Assembly (NCBI GenBank): GCA_027061425.1
Contig: JALSUN010000113.1
Location: 1 to 33,473, forward strand
Origin: Helicobacteraceae bacterium
Lineage (GTDB): Bacteria; Campylobacterota; Campylobacteria; Campylobacterales; Sulfurimonadaceae
DNA: 33,473 bases
Reading direction: 5' to 3'
Part shown: positions 1 through 9,150 of the stretch, piece by piece
How positions within the stretch are numbered: position 1 is the stretch's first letter
Layout: every line of letters begins with the position of its first letter
Position numbers and translations under genes: made by a program
Notes under the pieces: model-generated
Databases searched by the model: none
The model's input: the letters and a program-made list of their open reading frames with translations, nothing else
Told to the model about the DNA's origin: nothing

Positions 1-2
1 CT

Positions 3-41
3 GTCATTGGCGGCAAAGCAGAAATACTTTCACAAGGATAA
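3..41 (+). CDS. C-terminal tail of an unidentified protein (..VIGGKAEILSQG*), truncated by window start
   Basis: Open frame 3 ending at TAA 39-41, immediately before the infA start; too short to identify. Confidence 0.4.
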   Translation, partial: VIGGKAEILSQG

Positions 42-44
42 TTC

Positions 45-263
45 ATGGCAAAATCAGACGTCATTGAAGTTGATGGGAAAATAGTTGAAGCACTGCCGAA
101 TGCCACATTCCGCGTAGAGCTTGATAACGGACACGTAATTTTATGTCATATCGCAGGTAAGATGCGTATGCATTATATTAAAATTCTTCCAGGAGACAAG
201 GTGAAGCTTGAGCTTACACCTTACTCTTTAGACAAGGGTCGCATTACTTATCGTTACAAATAA
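45..263 (+). CDS. infA: Translation initiation factor IF-1
   Basis: 72 aa, [53 protein letters not shown], characteristic IF-1 sequence. Confidence 0.97.
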   Translation: MAKSDVIEVDGKIVEALPNATFRVELDNGHVILCHIAGKMRMHYIKILPGDKVKLELTPYSLDKGRITYRYK

Positions 264-273
264 GTAAAAGTCC

Positions 274-438
274 CAGCTGCAGTGCAATTTGCACTAGCAC
301 GACTCATGATTTAGTCGTTCGCTGTAGTGAGCTGTTGGCTCTTCTGCGTTATCGGTCAGATATTTTGCACAATCTGTACGAAATCTATCACTTATAGATA
401 AGATTCTCTATCTTTGTCATTCCTGCGAAGGCAGGAAT
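274..438. repeat. Cluster of short inverted repeats, including REP-like palindrome ATTCCTGC-GAAG-GCAGGAAT
   Basis: AGTGCAA-t-TTGCACT (281-295), ACGACT..AGTCGT (299-318), CAGCT(274-278)/AGCTG(330-334), ATCTAT..ATAGAT (383-399), AAGAT..ATCTT (400-414), ATTCCTGC..GCAGGAAT (419-438). Confidence 0.6.
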
Positions 439-500
439 CAACGAGTAACAACTCTCTAAATATTTATATTGCTCTAAGATGTACTTCATCACCTTTTTAT

Positions 501-577
501 AATTCAACATTCAACATTCAACATTCAACATTCAACATTCAACATTCAACATTCAACATTCAACATTCAACATTCAA
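501..577. repeat. Heptanucleotide tandem array: AATTCAA + 10 perfect CATTCAA units
   Basis: Read directly; 77 bp, period 7, abuts the stop codon of the SurA-like gene. Confidence 0.98.
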
Positions 578-1414
578 CTAGTTCTTTGGTAATCTAATCA
601 CTTTTATATCTGCATTCAGTCGTTGTCTATCGAAGTAGTCTTTGAGTATAGAATCTCTTTTTTGTCCCATAATAGCATTGGAAATTTGTGGTCGGATTTT
701 TTCGAGTTCAGGTGCTTCTGCTGCGCCTTTTCCTTTGACGTAGAAGCTCATGAAACCACCTTGTGGTGCAGGTAGCACAGGGGAAAATGCATTGATGGCA
801 GTTTTATCTAAAAGTTCTGCAAGTCTTGGGTTCATCTTATCTGCTTGAAAGGTACGTTCTTCACTTTTAACATCCTGTGCATAGAACATAGGGTTGTCTA
901 CTTTCTCTTGAAGATGTGTTTTATCTGGACAGTGATATATAAGCACTGAGTATGACGAGGGCTTGACAAACTCTTTTTTATGGAGTTCATAATATTCTGA
1001 AATTTCATTGTCAGTAGGTTGCTCTAGATGTGAAAATGCAATAGCATTATAAAGTTTCTGGTTGAGTAATTTCTCTTTAAGTTTCTCTTTTAATTGCTTT
1101 TCACTGAGCCCTTGAGAACTTTGTATGGCTGAGTAGAGCTCTATAATACTAAGTTTGTTCTGCTCTGCCATACGTTGAATATCAGTAAATATTTCTTGTT
1201 TTGTGACACTGATATGTCGCTCTTTAATCTCTATCTCTTCTAACTTTTTTCGCTCTAGTATTTGAATGGCTTTCTCTTGGTCAATATTGGCCTCTTTCAT
1301 AAGTTTTGTAATGTCATAAAGGGTAATGGCCTGGTCTTTAACCATGATAGCGATGCCATCTATAGTGTTGGCATAGAGAGTGAATGTGAGTAGAAAGAGT
1401 AGTAGTAATTTCAA
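578..1414 (-). CDS. SurA-like periplasmic peptidyl-prolyl cis-trans isomerase
   Basis: 278 aa with N-terminal signal sequence (MKLLLLFLLTFTLYA), SurA-N-like region and PPIC-like C-terminal half. Confidence 0.7.
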   Translation of the reverse strand: MKLLLLFLLTFTLYANTIDGIAIMVKDQAITLYDITKLMKEANIDQEKAIQILERKKLEEIEIKERHISVTKQEIFTDIQRMAEQNKLSIIELYSAIQSSQGLSEKQLKEKLKEKLLNQKLYNAIAFSHLEQPTDNEISEYYELHKKEFVKPSSYSVLIYHCPDKTHLQEKVDNPMFYAQDVKSEERTFQADKMNPRLAELLDKTAINAFSPVLPAPQGGFMSFYVKGKGAAEAPELEKIRPQISNAIMGQKRDSILKDYFDRQRLNADIKVIRLPKN

Positions 1415-1530
1415 AAGTGCTCGCTTGATTGTAATAATGTATTTTACCTACTTAAATATAATGGTGCAAATGTATCTCGTTATAAAGCGACTCTTTGGTA
1501 AAATTTCATATCAAAAACAAAAGGTCAGGC

Positions 1531-2919
1531 ATGGTTGTTACACGATTTGCTCCAAGTCCCACAGGCTATCTTCACATTGGTGGTCTGCGTACTGCATTAC
1601 TTTCGTACTTATGGGCACGCCGTAATGGTGGAAAGTTTGTTTTACGTATAGAAGATACAGATAAAAGCCGTAACTCCGAGGCTGCTGCTGAGGCGATTGT
1701 TGAAGCTTTCAAGTGGGTAGGACTAGAACATGATGGTGACATCGTATACCAATCTCAAAGAGACGAGATCTACGCTAAGTACATAAAGCAACTTCTTGAT
1801 GAAGGTAAGGCTTATAAGTGTTACATGAGTAAAGATGAGCTAACGGAACTTCGTGAGACACAGATGGCAAACAAAGAGCGTACCCGTTATGATGGTCGCT
1901 ACCGTGACTTTGATGGTACACCTCCAGAGGGCATTGAGCCTGTAATTCGCATCAAAGCTCCTTTGTGTGGTGAAATAGTTATAGACGATGGGATCAAAGG
2001 CCGTGTGAGTTTTCAGGCAGAAGATATCTTGGATGACTTTATCATCGCTCGTGGTGATGGTTCTCCAACTTATAACTTTGTAGTGGCTGTAGATGATGCA
2101 CTGATGGGCATTAATGAAGTGATCCGTGGCGATGATCACCTCTCTAACACACCAAAACAGATGGTTGTATATGAGGCTCTTGGTTTTGAGTTACCAAAGT
2201 TTTACCATGTACCGATGATCCATAATGCAAGTGGTAAAAAACTCTCAAAACGTGATGGTGCGACCGATGTAATGGCCTATAAAGAGATGGGCTACCTGCC
2301 AGAGGCACTGCTGAACTTCTTAGTCCGTCTGGGTTGGAGTAATGGTGACCAAGAGATCTTCAGTATGGATGAGATGATGGAATTGTTTGATCCATCTAAC
2401 ATCAATAAATCAGCTTCTATCTATAATGTAGACAAGCTTGACTGGTTAAATGGACACTACATTAAAAACAGTAGCAATGCGAAACTTGCAGCACTTTTAA
2501 AAGAGTATGGCGTTGATGTTGAAGGTCATGACAAAAAAGAGTTTTTACTAGACGCACTTAAAGAGCGTGCTAAAAATATGAAAGAGTTGGCAGAGATGAT
2601 CCCAACTATTTTGAATGCACCTGAATCGTATGATGAAAAAGCAGTAAAAAAAGCCTTTAAAGGTGATGCCATCGAAGTACTAAAGGCATTTGTCGCGAAG
2701 TTGGAAAGTACAACAGAGTTACATCTTCCATCAGACTTTCATGCAGCAATGGAAGCTTTGGTCGCTGAGATGGAGATTGGTTTTGGGAAAATCGGAATGC
2801 CTCTGCGTGTAGCACTTTTGGGTGCTATGGGTGGACCCGGTATGGACAGCGTTATGGCTGTTTTAGGAAAAGATGAGACGATCAAGCGCATTAACCATGC
2901 GGTTGATGTGTTGTCTTAA
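1531..2919 (+). CDS. gltX: Glutamyl-tRNA synthetase
   Basis: MVVTRFAPSPTGYLHIGGLRTALLSYLWAR (HIGH-type motif), KLSKRDGA (KMSKS-type motif). Start chosen at Met13 of the listed ORF. Confidence 0.95.
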   Translation: MVVTRFAPSPTGYLHIGGLRTALLSYLWARRNGGKFVLRIEDTDKSRNSEAAAEAIVEAFKWVGLEHDGDIVYQSQRDEIYAKYIKQLLDEGKAYKCYMSKDELTELRETQMANKERTRYDGRYRDFDGTPPEGIEPVIRIKAPLCGEIVIDDGIKGRVSFQAEDILDDFIIARGDGSPTYNFVVAVDDALMGINEVIRGDDHLSNTPKQMVVYEALGFELPKFYHVPMIHNASGKKLSKRDGATDVMAYKEMGYLPEALLNFLVRLGWSNGDQEIFSMDEMMELFDPSNINKSASIYNVDKLDWLNGHYIKNSSNAKLAALLKEYGVDVEGHDKKEFLLDALKERAKNMKELAEMIPTILNAPESYDEKAVKKAFKGDAIEVLKAFVAKLESTTELHLPSDFHAAMEALVAEMEIGFGKIGMPLRVALLGAMGGPGMDSVMAVLGKDETIKRINHAVDVLS

Positions 2920-2952
2920 GTTATTACATTTAAATTATATAAAGGATTACCC

Positions 2953-4254
2953 ATGAATAAAGAAACATTCAAAGAAGACTCACTCGAGTACCATAGATCA
3001 AAAGGCGAGTTTGATACTGCTGGTAAAACAGGAACACTACTTACCAAACCGTGTGATACGGCAGAGAGACTTTCAATGGCCTATTCACCTGGTGTTGCCT
3101 TTCCATGTTTGGAAATCCAGGACGATGTTGAAAAAGCTTATGAGTACACCAACAAAGGAAACCTTGTTGCTGTCGTCAGTGACGGTACTGCTGTGCTTGG
3201 ACTCGGAGACATCGGCCATATCGCCGGAAAACCTGTTATGGAAGGTAAAGGTGTACTTTTTAAGTCATTTGCCAATGTTGATGCAGTAGATATCGAGCTT
3301 AACACTAAAGATACGGAAGAGATCATCAAAGTTGTTGCTGCTATTGCTGACAGTTTTGGCGGTATCAACCTCGAAGATATCAAGGCACCTAAATGTTTTG
3401 AGATCGAAGAGCGTCTTAAAGAGATCTGTGATGTTCCTGTCTTTCATGATGACCAGCATGGAACAGCAGTGATCACAACGGCAGGTTTGATGAACGTTAT
3501 GGAGATGAGTGACAAAACTGTTGAGGATGTTAAAATTGTTATCGTTGGTGCGGGTGCAGCTGCTATCGCTTGTGGGAACATGTATAAAAAATTTGGGGTG
3601 AAAAACATCATTATGATCGATTCCAAAGGGGTAATCCATAATGAACGTACTGACTTGAACAAATACAAGCAGGCCTTTGCTTTACAGACACCTCACCGTA
3701 CACTTGATGATGCTATTGAAGGTGCCGACATGGTACTAGGATTAAGTGGTCCTAACCTTATCACTGGTGATATGGTCAAAAAGATGTCAGACAAACATCC
3801 TATTATCTTTGCCTGTGCCAATCCAAATCCGGAGATCATGCCAGACGTTGCCAAAGCTGCAAGAGAAGATATTATTATCGGTACGGGTCGTAGCGATTTT
3901 CCAAATCAGGTTAACAATGTATTAGGTTTCCCTCAGATCTTCCGTGGCGCTTTAGATGTTAGAGCTAGCAAAATCACGGAAAACATGAAGATGGCAGCAG
4001 CTAAAGCCCTTGCGTCATTGGCTAAAGAGCCAGTTCCAGAGCATGTAAAAAAAGCGCAAGGCCGTGAAAATATGGAGTTTGGTCCAGAATACATCATTCC
4101 ATCACCGTTTGACCGTCGTGTGCTTGTCTATGTAGCATCTGCTGTTGCACAGGCGGCTGTAGAAGATGGCGTAGCGCGTATTAAAGAGTTTGATCTTGAT
4201 GCGTACAGAACAAAGCTTGAGCGTCTTGCTGACCACTTAGACGGTAAGCTCTAA
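2953..4254 (+). CDS. Malic enzyme (NADP-dependent type, short form)
   Basis: 433 aa; MAYSPGVAFPCLEI, FHDDQHGTAVITTAGL, GAGAAAIAC motifs. Confidence 0.9.
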   Translation: MNKETFKEDSLEYHRSKGEFDTAGKTGTLLTKPCDTAERLSMAYSPGVAFPCLEIQDDVEKAYEYTNKGNLVAVVSDGTAVLGLGDIGHIAGKPVMEGKGVLFKSFANVDAVDIELNTKDTEEIIKVVAAIADSFGGINLEDIKAPKCFEIEERLKEICDVPVFHDDQHGTAVITTAGLMNVMEMSDKTVEDVKIVIVGAGAAAIACGNMYKKFGVKNIIMIDSKGVIHNERTDLNKYKQAFALQTPHRTLDDAIEGADMVLGLSGPNLITGDMVKKMSDKHPIIFACANPNPEIMPDVAKAAREDIIIGTGRSDFPNQVNNVLGFPQIFRGALDVRASKITENMKMAAAKALASLAKEPVPEHVKKAQGRENMEFGPEYIIPSPFDRRVLVYVASAVAQAAVEDGVARIKEFDLDAYRTKLERLADHLDGKL

Positions 4255-4277
4255 GCGTCATAACTATCTAATTTTAT

Positions 4278-4330
4278 GGACACTTTTGGTGTTCATATCT
4301 TTTTACGCGATTGTCTCATCTTTTAATCGC
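4278..4330. terminator. Candidate terminator hairpins between convergent genes
   Basis: GGACAC-ttttg-GTGTTC (4278-4294) followed by T-rich sequence; GCGATT(4307-4312)/AATCGC(4325-4330). Confidence 0.4.
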
Positions 4331-6109
4331 CTAACAACTCTCATGCGTAAATTCCGGAACAATCTTCTGTAAACTTTTGATTTTATTATCATCAATCAGT
4401 AGGTTTTCTATAGCTTCTTCTAGTTTTTTAATGGGGTAAACGGTAGGACTGGCGATGAAAATGGAGCTGTATTGTGTCTTCTTCTCACTCTCATCTATAA
4501 GTAACTCTTCATAAAGTTTTTCACCTGGGCGCAGACCTGTAAAGGTGATTTCGACACTCTCCTCTTTGCCATAGAGTTTTATCATCTGTTGTGCCAAGTC
4601 AACGATTTTGACAGGTTCTCCCATGTCTAAAATGAAAAGTTCACCTCCTTTAGCGATGGCGGCAGTCTGCAGAACAAGCTGGCAGGCTTCGGGGATGAGC
4701 ATGAAGTAGCGGGTCATCTTTTTGTCTGTGACTGTTACAGGGCCACCCTCTTCGATCTGTCTTTTGAACTTAGGGATCACACTTCCAGAACTTCCCAAGA
4801 CATTACCAAAACGCACAGCCACAATTTCAGTCTCTTTAGCCTCTACATTTTGTGCATACAACTCACCAATACGCTTGGTGGTTCCCATGACATTGGTAGG
4901 GCGCACTGCCTTGTCTGTAGAGATGATGACCAGCTTTTTCACCTTATGCTTTATACTCATGTCAATGACATTTTTGGTGCCTATGATATTGTTTGCAATA
5001 GCGATCTCTATATTTTCTTCACAGAGGGGTACATGTTTATAGGCGGCAGCATGGATCACAATGTCGATGTGGTGCTGTTCAAACAGCTTGTCCAGGCGTT
5101 CTCTGTCAGCGACAGAACAGAGGGCATGGGTGGCATCGGGAAATTGCTCGGAGATCTGGTAGAGATTAAACTCACTATGGTCAACCAAAATAAGGTTTAT
5201 GGCACCAAAATGGGCACATTGTCGGGTGATCTCAGAACCTATGCTTCCTCCGGCACCTGTGATCAGTACATTTTTACCTTTGACAAATGAAGCGATGGCC
5301 TTAGTGTCAAGATCTTGAGGGTGGCGTGCGAGGAGGTCTTCGATGGAGAGGTCTTCTAAACGTTCATGTTCAGAACCCAGCAGTTTTGCCCGCTTGATCG
5401 TTTTTATGCCAGCATCTTTGAGACGTTGAAAGAGTACTTTTAGGGTCGCTTGATCAAGGTCTGCCGTGATAATAGCTGCCGTAATCTCTCGTGTCTGGAT
5501 CTGCTCTTCAAGATCTTCTTGTCCATAGACTTTAATGTTGTTGATGTAAGAGTTGATGCTGTTTCTGTTTTCATCTTTGACGACAAATATAGCGACAGGG
5601 GAGTAGTGCAGTTCATGGCTTAAAACACTTTTTATAATAGAACTTGTACGGGGATTGACACCGATTATAAGCGTGTTTTGGTAACTTCCTTGTTTGAGTT
5701 GCTCTATCAGTGCGCGTTTAGAGATACGCAGTCCTCCTGTTAAAATAAGAGAGAGAAAGAGGTCTATAACAATGGCACTTCTTGGCATCGGTATAAAAAA
5801 AGTGGGGAAAACAAAGTAGAGTAGGCTAAAAAGTAAAACAGCGGCGACATGGGCCTTAATAAGCTGTAGTGCATCTTCAAGACCAAAGAAGCGCCATGTA
5901 ATATTGTAGACTTTAAAGAGGTAAAAAAAGAGAAGTTTAGAGAGCGTTAATGCGATGTAGACATTTAAAAAGTTTGTCATATGTTTGGGGTCGATCACAA
6001 AGTCGAAGCGTAAGGCATAGGCCAAATGCAGGGCTATAAAAAAGAGTACCAAGTCACTGGCAAGAAAAAAGAGGATTCTTTTAGCGAAGGTAGGTTGTAG
6101 AAGCGTCAT
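4331..6109 (-). CDS. Membrane-bound UDP-GlcNAc 4,6-dehydratase (PglF/WbpM/CapD family)
   Basis: 592 aa; N-terminal TM region, GAGGSIGSEITRQ Rossmann motif, VIHAAAYKHVPL, ISTDKAVRPTNVMGTTKR. Confidence 0.9.
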   Translation of the reverse strand: MTLLQPTFAKRILFFLASDLVLFFIALHLAYALRFDFVIDPKHMTNFLNVYIALTLSKLLFFYLFKVYNITWRFFGLEDALQLIKAHVAAVLLFSLLYFVFPTFFIPMPRSAIVIDLFLSLILTGGLRISKRALIEQLKQGSYQNTLIIGVNPRTSSIIKSVLSHELHYSPVAIFVVKDENRNSINSYINNIKVYGQEDLEEQIQTREITAAIITADLDQATLKVLFQRLKDAGIKTIKRAKLLGSEHERLEDLSIEDLLARHPQDLDTKAIASFVKGKNVLITGAGGSIGSEITRQCAHFGAINLILVDHSEFNLYQISEQFPDATHALCSVADRERLDKLFEQHHIDIVIHAAAYKHVPLCEENIEIAIANNIIGTKNVIDMSIKHKVKKLVIISTDKAVRPTNVMGTTKRIGELYAQNVEAKETEIVAVRFGNVLGSSGSVIPKFKRQIEEGGPVTVTDKKMTRYFMLIPEACQLVLQTAAIAKGGELFILDMGEPVKIVDLAQQMIKLYGKEESVEITFTGLRPGEKLYEELLIDESEKKTQYSSIFIASPTVYPIKKLEEAIENLLIDDNKIKSLQKIVPEFTHESC

Positions 6110-7065
6110 TAAAATGCCTTAAGTCTGTCTATAAATTTTGTCACACCATAAAGAAGTATCACTGTAGCTAACAAGAGGTAAATGTAAAGTGTCTGAGGAA
6201 CTGTCCAAAGTAGTAGTAGTAATACTAGGTTGATACCCATACCCATCAAGACGACCTTGTCATGAGAAAAGCCTACTTGATTAAAGCGTTGGTAGGCATG
6301 CTTTTTATGTGCTTGAGAGAGTTTTTCATGGTGTTTGTAACGACGTAGTAAAGTGTAGGTGGCATCAAACCAGAAGAGTGAAAGTAAAACAAGCCAAGCT
6401 ATAAAATGCGGAGTGTTGGCGTCATACAAGATGAAGATGGCAAAGATAAATCCTAAAGGTGCACTCCCCACATCACCCATAAATATAGAGGCTTTATGCC
6501 AGTTAAACATCAGAAAACCAGCACTTGCCAACCCTAGCAAAAGTGCCATTTCATTACCAAAAAGTATAAAAGCGCCAAGTGCAACAAAAAGAGCTTCACT
6601 TGCTGCATAGCCATCAATACCATCTAAAAAGTTATAGAGGTTGGTCATCCAGATAATGCCAACAAGGGCAATGATGTTAAGCCAAACACCGTGTAGTGAA
6701 AAGAGTCCAAAGTCTATAGTAGAAATGCCCCCTAAAAAATAGAGAGCAGAGAGTGCAGAGAAAAGTTGTACACCAAACCTTCTTTTGGCACTGAGTGGAT
6801 AGATGTCATCTACAAAACTCACCATTACAACAGGAAGTACACTCATCAGGGCTAAAAAAAGAGGAGTTTCTATAGTGTGACGCAGATATAAAAAGCTCAA
6901 AGCGATAAAAAAAGAGACGATGATGGCGAGTCCACCACCTTTCGGGGTAGCAGTGGTGTGTGAACTACGAGCATTGGGATGGTCTAAAAGCTTTTTTTTT
7001 ATGGCAATATAGCGTATGGTGTAGGTGCCAAGAAATGCCATGACAAATACACCAAAATAGAGCAT
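6109..7065 (-). CDS. Polytopic polyprenyl-phosphate sugar-1-phosphate transferase (WecA/MraY/WbpL family)
   Basis: 318 aa multi-TM; DHPNARSSHTTATPKGGG, NLYNFLDGIDGYA, FMGDVGSAPLGF motifs. Confidence 0.88.
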   Translation of the reverse strand: MLYFGVFVMAFLGTYTIRYIAIKKKLLDHPNARSSHTTATPKGGGLAIIVSFFIALSFLYLRHTIETPLFLALMSVLPVVMVSFVDDIYPLSAKRRFGVQLFSALSALYFLGGISTIDFGLFSLHGVWLNIIALVGIIWMTNLYNFLDGIDGYAASEALFVALGAFILFGNEMALLLGLASAGFLMFNWHKASIFMGDVGSAPLGFIFAIFILYDANTPHFIAWLVLLSLFWFDATYTLLRRYKHHEKLSQAHKKHAYQRFNQVGFSHDKVVLMGMGINLVLLLLLWTVPQTLYIYLLLATVILLYGVTKFIDRLKAF

Positions 7066-7066
7066 C

Positions 7067-9112
7067 TTAAATCTTTGTCTTATAGATTTTGATCAGTGGA
7101 TTCAAGGTCACTGCTTCAAACAGGTCATGGTCATAGTTCTCAAATACAAACATCTGTATGAAGGTGGAGTTGAGGTATTCACTGTCTAAAATAAGGAACC
7201 TGTTGTAGGATTCAAGATAGATAATGGAAATATGCGACATAGGATTTACAGTTTGTCTGTTAACACTGATCTTCCCTGCCTGGGTATAGCTTACTTTTAT
7301 AAACTCTCCAAGTGGCACTTTTTGTTGGCCTATCTGAACTTTACCTTCATTTTTAAGAAGCGCGACACCGTTACCAAACTGTATGACATTACCAATATCT
7401 TGGAAGCGCTGTGTCGAGTAGAAAAAAGGTTGTGAAAGAGGGTTTCCTGTGCTCAGATCAATGTTAGAAAAAAGTTTAACCGTAGGGAGGATGTCTAACA
7501 TGCGCATAGGCAGGTAAAGATAGACCTCTCTCGTCTTTTGAGGCAGGGTGACCTCTCCATAACGCAGGTTCTCGAGGTAAGCACTGACATCAACCTGTTG
7601 AGGTGTTTTATTTTTAAAGAGGGTGTCTGCAACAATTTTATAGTCTGAAGCAACATACGTCTCAACAGAAATCCTAGAGAGACGTGCTGCCTCGATCTGA
7701 GATGTGGTCAGAAGGATTTCTGAAACCAAGAAGTTGTCTTGGTTGTGTTTACCACCATCAATGAGGGTGTTTTTGTCTGCATAATACCAGATTGGGTAAC
7801 CATAATCCCACCAGGTGATGACATAATCTTTAGAAGAGGACTTTTTCTTGAAGTCATCCAATACGGCGACCTCTTTGTTCATGAAAACAGTAGGGACCTT
7901 GTAGCCTATGATATGCGTGATATTGGGGTAGAGCATACTGAGTGTAAAGATGGCCATAGCCAGATAGTAGACTGGTCTTTTTTGAGAATAGTTTGACAAA
8001 AGATGAAAAAGGTAGAGGGCACTAATGGCTGCGATAGGTACTGCATAGACTGTAAAACGAAGACCACCCACAAGGGAGAAGAGACCGATACCGATGAGTG
8101 GCAGTGCCAATATGAACTCTTTATGACGTACCACCAAAAGTATATAACCTACAAAGGCTGCAATGACACCAAGAACAGAACCGGAAATACGGTTGGCCAT
8201 CACATCAAAAGGGATAATACCCGCTTCACGAACCGTCTGCTTGACCTGAAAGAAGTGCAGTCCATTCTCTTCTACCCCACGGCTAAAATAGGTCATCACC
8301 TTTCCAAGTACCAGATCAAAGACATGACCGGTATATAAAAAGACAAAAACGGTCACAGCAGAGGTGTAGATGACAACATTTATAGGAAGTTTCTCTTTTT
8401 TGATACCATAATATAAGATGAAAATAACTGCAAGTTGTAACCATGGATCAATGTTCATAAGTCCTATAGAGATGAGTAAGATAGAGTTGTAGGTAAAGGT
8501 ATCTTTACGGTGAAAGAGAATCATATAAACCATATATAAAATACCCATAGCATAAACGATGGCACGACCTGCATCATAGAGGAATGGATAGACTAAAAAG
8601 GCGAGGGCACTCAGCAGGGCAAAGTGTGCTTTTTCTGTCTTAATGGTAGCAAGAAGAAAATAGAGAATGAACATTGGTGCCATGGCAGAGAACATGTCTG
8701 TATCATAGTATCCTACCATGGTGCGGTTGTAGTAACTCCATGCTATAGAACCAACAAGTGCCGCTAAAAAACCTACCGTGGTAAGACCAAAGAGCCGCCC
8801 TATCAAGATGATGGGGATGACCACCATACTAGAGATGATAGCGGGCATATAGAGTATAACGGTGTCTAAAGAGAACGATGTATACTTGGCAAGCAGACCG
8901 CTAAGGGTAATAGCTGCTGTGAAAAAGAAGTCCGGTACTCTTGGATTGTTTTGTAGCGTGTTCTCTAGCCAGGCTTGTGCTCCAGAAGCAAAAAAGTACC
9001 CATCATTGGTGTTAATCATGAGTTCGTTGTTCCACATGAACTGCGGGTTTCCATAAAATTGAGAGACCCAGATGAGTCGAATGAGGTAGCTAAATATATA
9101 AGCAACACTCAT
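7067..9112 (-). CDS. pglB: Oligosaccharyltransferase, PglB/STT3 family (likely extends upstream to an ATT codon at 9161-9163)
   Basis: Multi-TM protein with WWDYG (ITWWDYGYPIWYYADKNTLIDGG), NDGYFFASGAQ and YNRTMVGYYDTDMF motifs resembling C. jejuni PglB. Confidence 0.9.
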   Translation of the reverse strand: MSVAYIFSYLIRLIWVSQFYGNPQFMWNNELMINTNDGYFFASGAQAWLENTLQNNPRVPDFFFTAAITLSGLLAKYTSFSLDTVILYMPAIISSMVVIPIILIGRLFGLTTVGFLAALVGSIAWSYYNRTMVGYYDTDMFSAMAPMFILYFLLATIKTEKAHFALLSALAFLVYPFLYDAGRAIVYAMGILYMVYMILFHRKDTFTYNSILLISIGLMNIDPWLQLAVIFILYYGIKKEKLPINVVIYTSAVTVFVFLYTGHVFDLVLGKVMTYFSRGVEENGLHFFQVKQTVREAGIIPFDVMANRISGSVLGVIAAFVGYILLVVRHKEFILALPLIGIGLFSLVGGLRFTVYAVPIAAISALYLFHLLSNYSQKRPVYYLAMAIFTLSMLYPNITHIIGYKVPTVFMNKEVAVLDDFKKKSSSKDYVITWWDYGYPIWYYADKNTLIDGGKHNQDNFLVSEILLTTSQIEAARLSRISVETYVASDYKIVADTLFKNKTPQQVDVSAYLENLRYGEVTLPQKTREVYLYLPMRMLDILPTVKLFSNIDLSTGNPLSQPFFYSTQRFQDIGNVIQFGNGVALLKNEGKVQIGQQKVPLGEFIKVSYTQAGKISVNRQTVNPMSHISIIYLESYNRFLILDSEYLNSTFIQMFVFENYDHDLFEAVTLNPLIKIYKTKI

Positions 9113-9150
9113 AAAGATAATGACATTTCTCGTTGTTGCGTAGTCTTGGT

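Noticed and set aside
501-577. CRISPR array
   Set aside because: Repeats are contiguous 7-mers without spacers, and no cas genes are present
1840-3668. Minus-strand ORFs within gltX and malic enzyme (1840-2139, 3138-3383, 3265-3639, 3444-3668)
   Set aside because: Antisense shadows of strong housekeeping genes
4722-5290. Plus-strand ORFs 4722-5042 and 4850-5290
   Set aside because: Antisense to the well-supported PglF-like gene, with no family-like sequence; shadow ORFs
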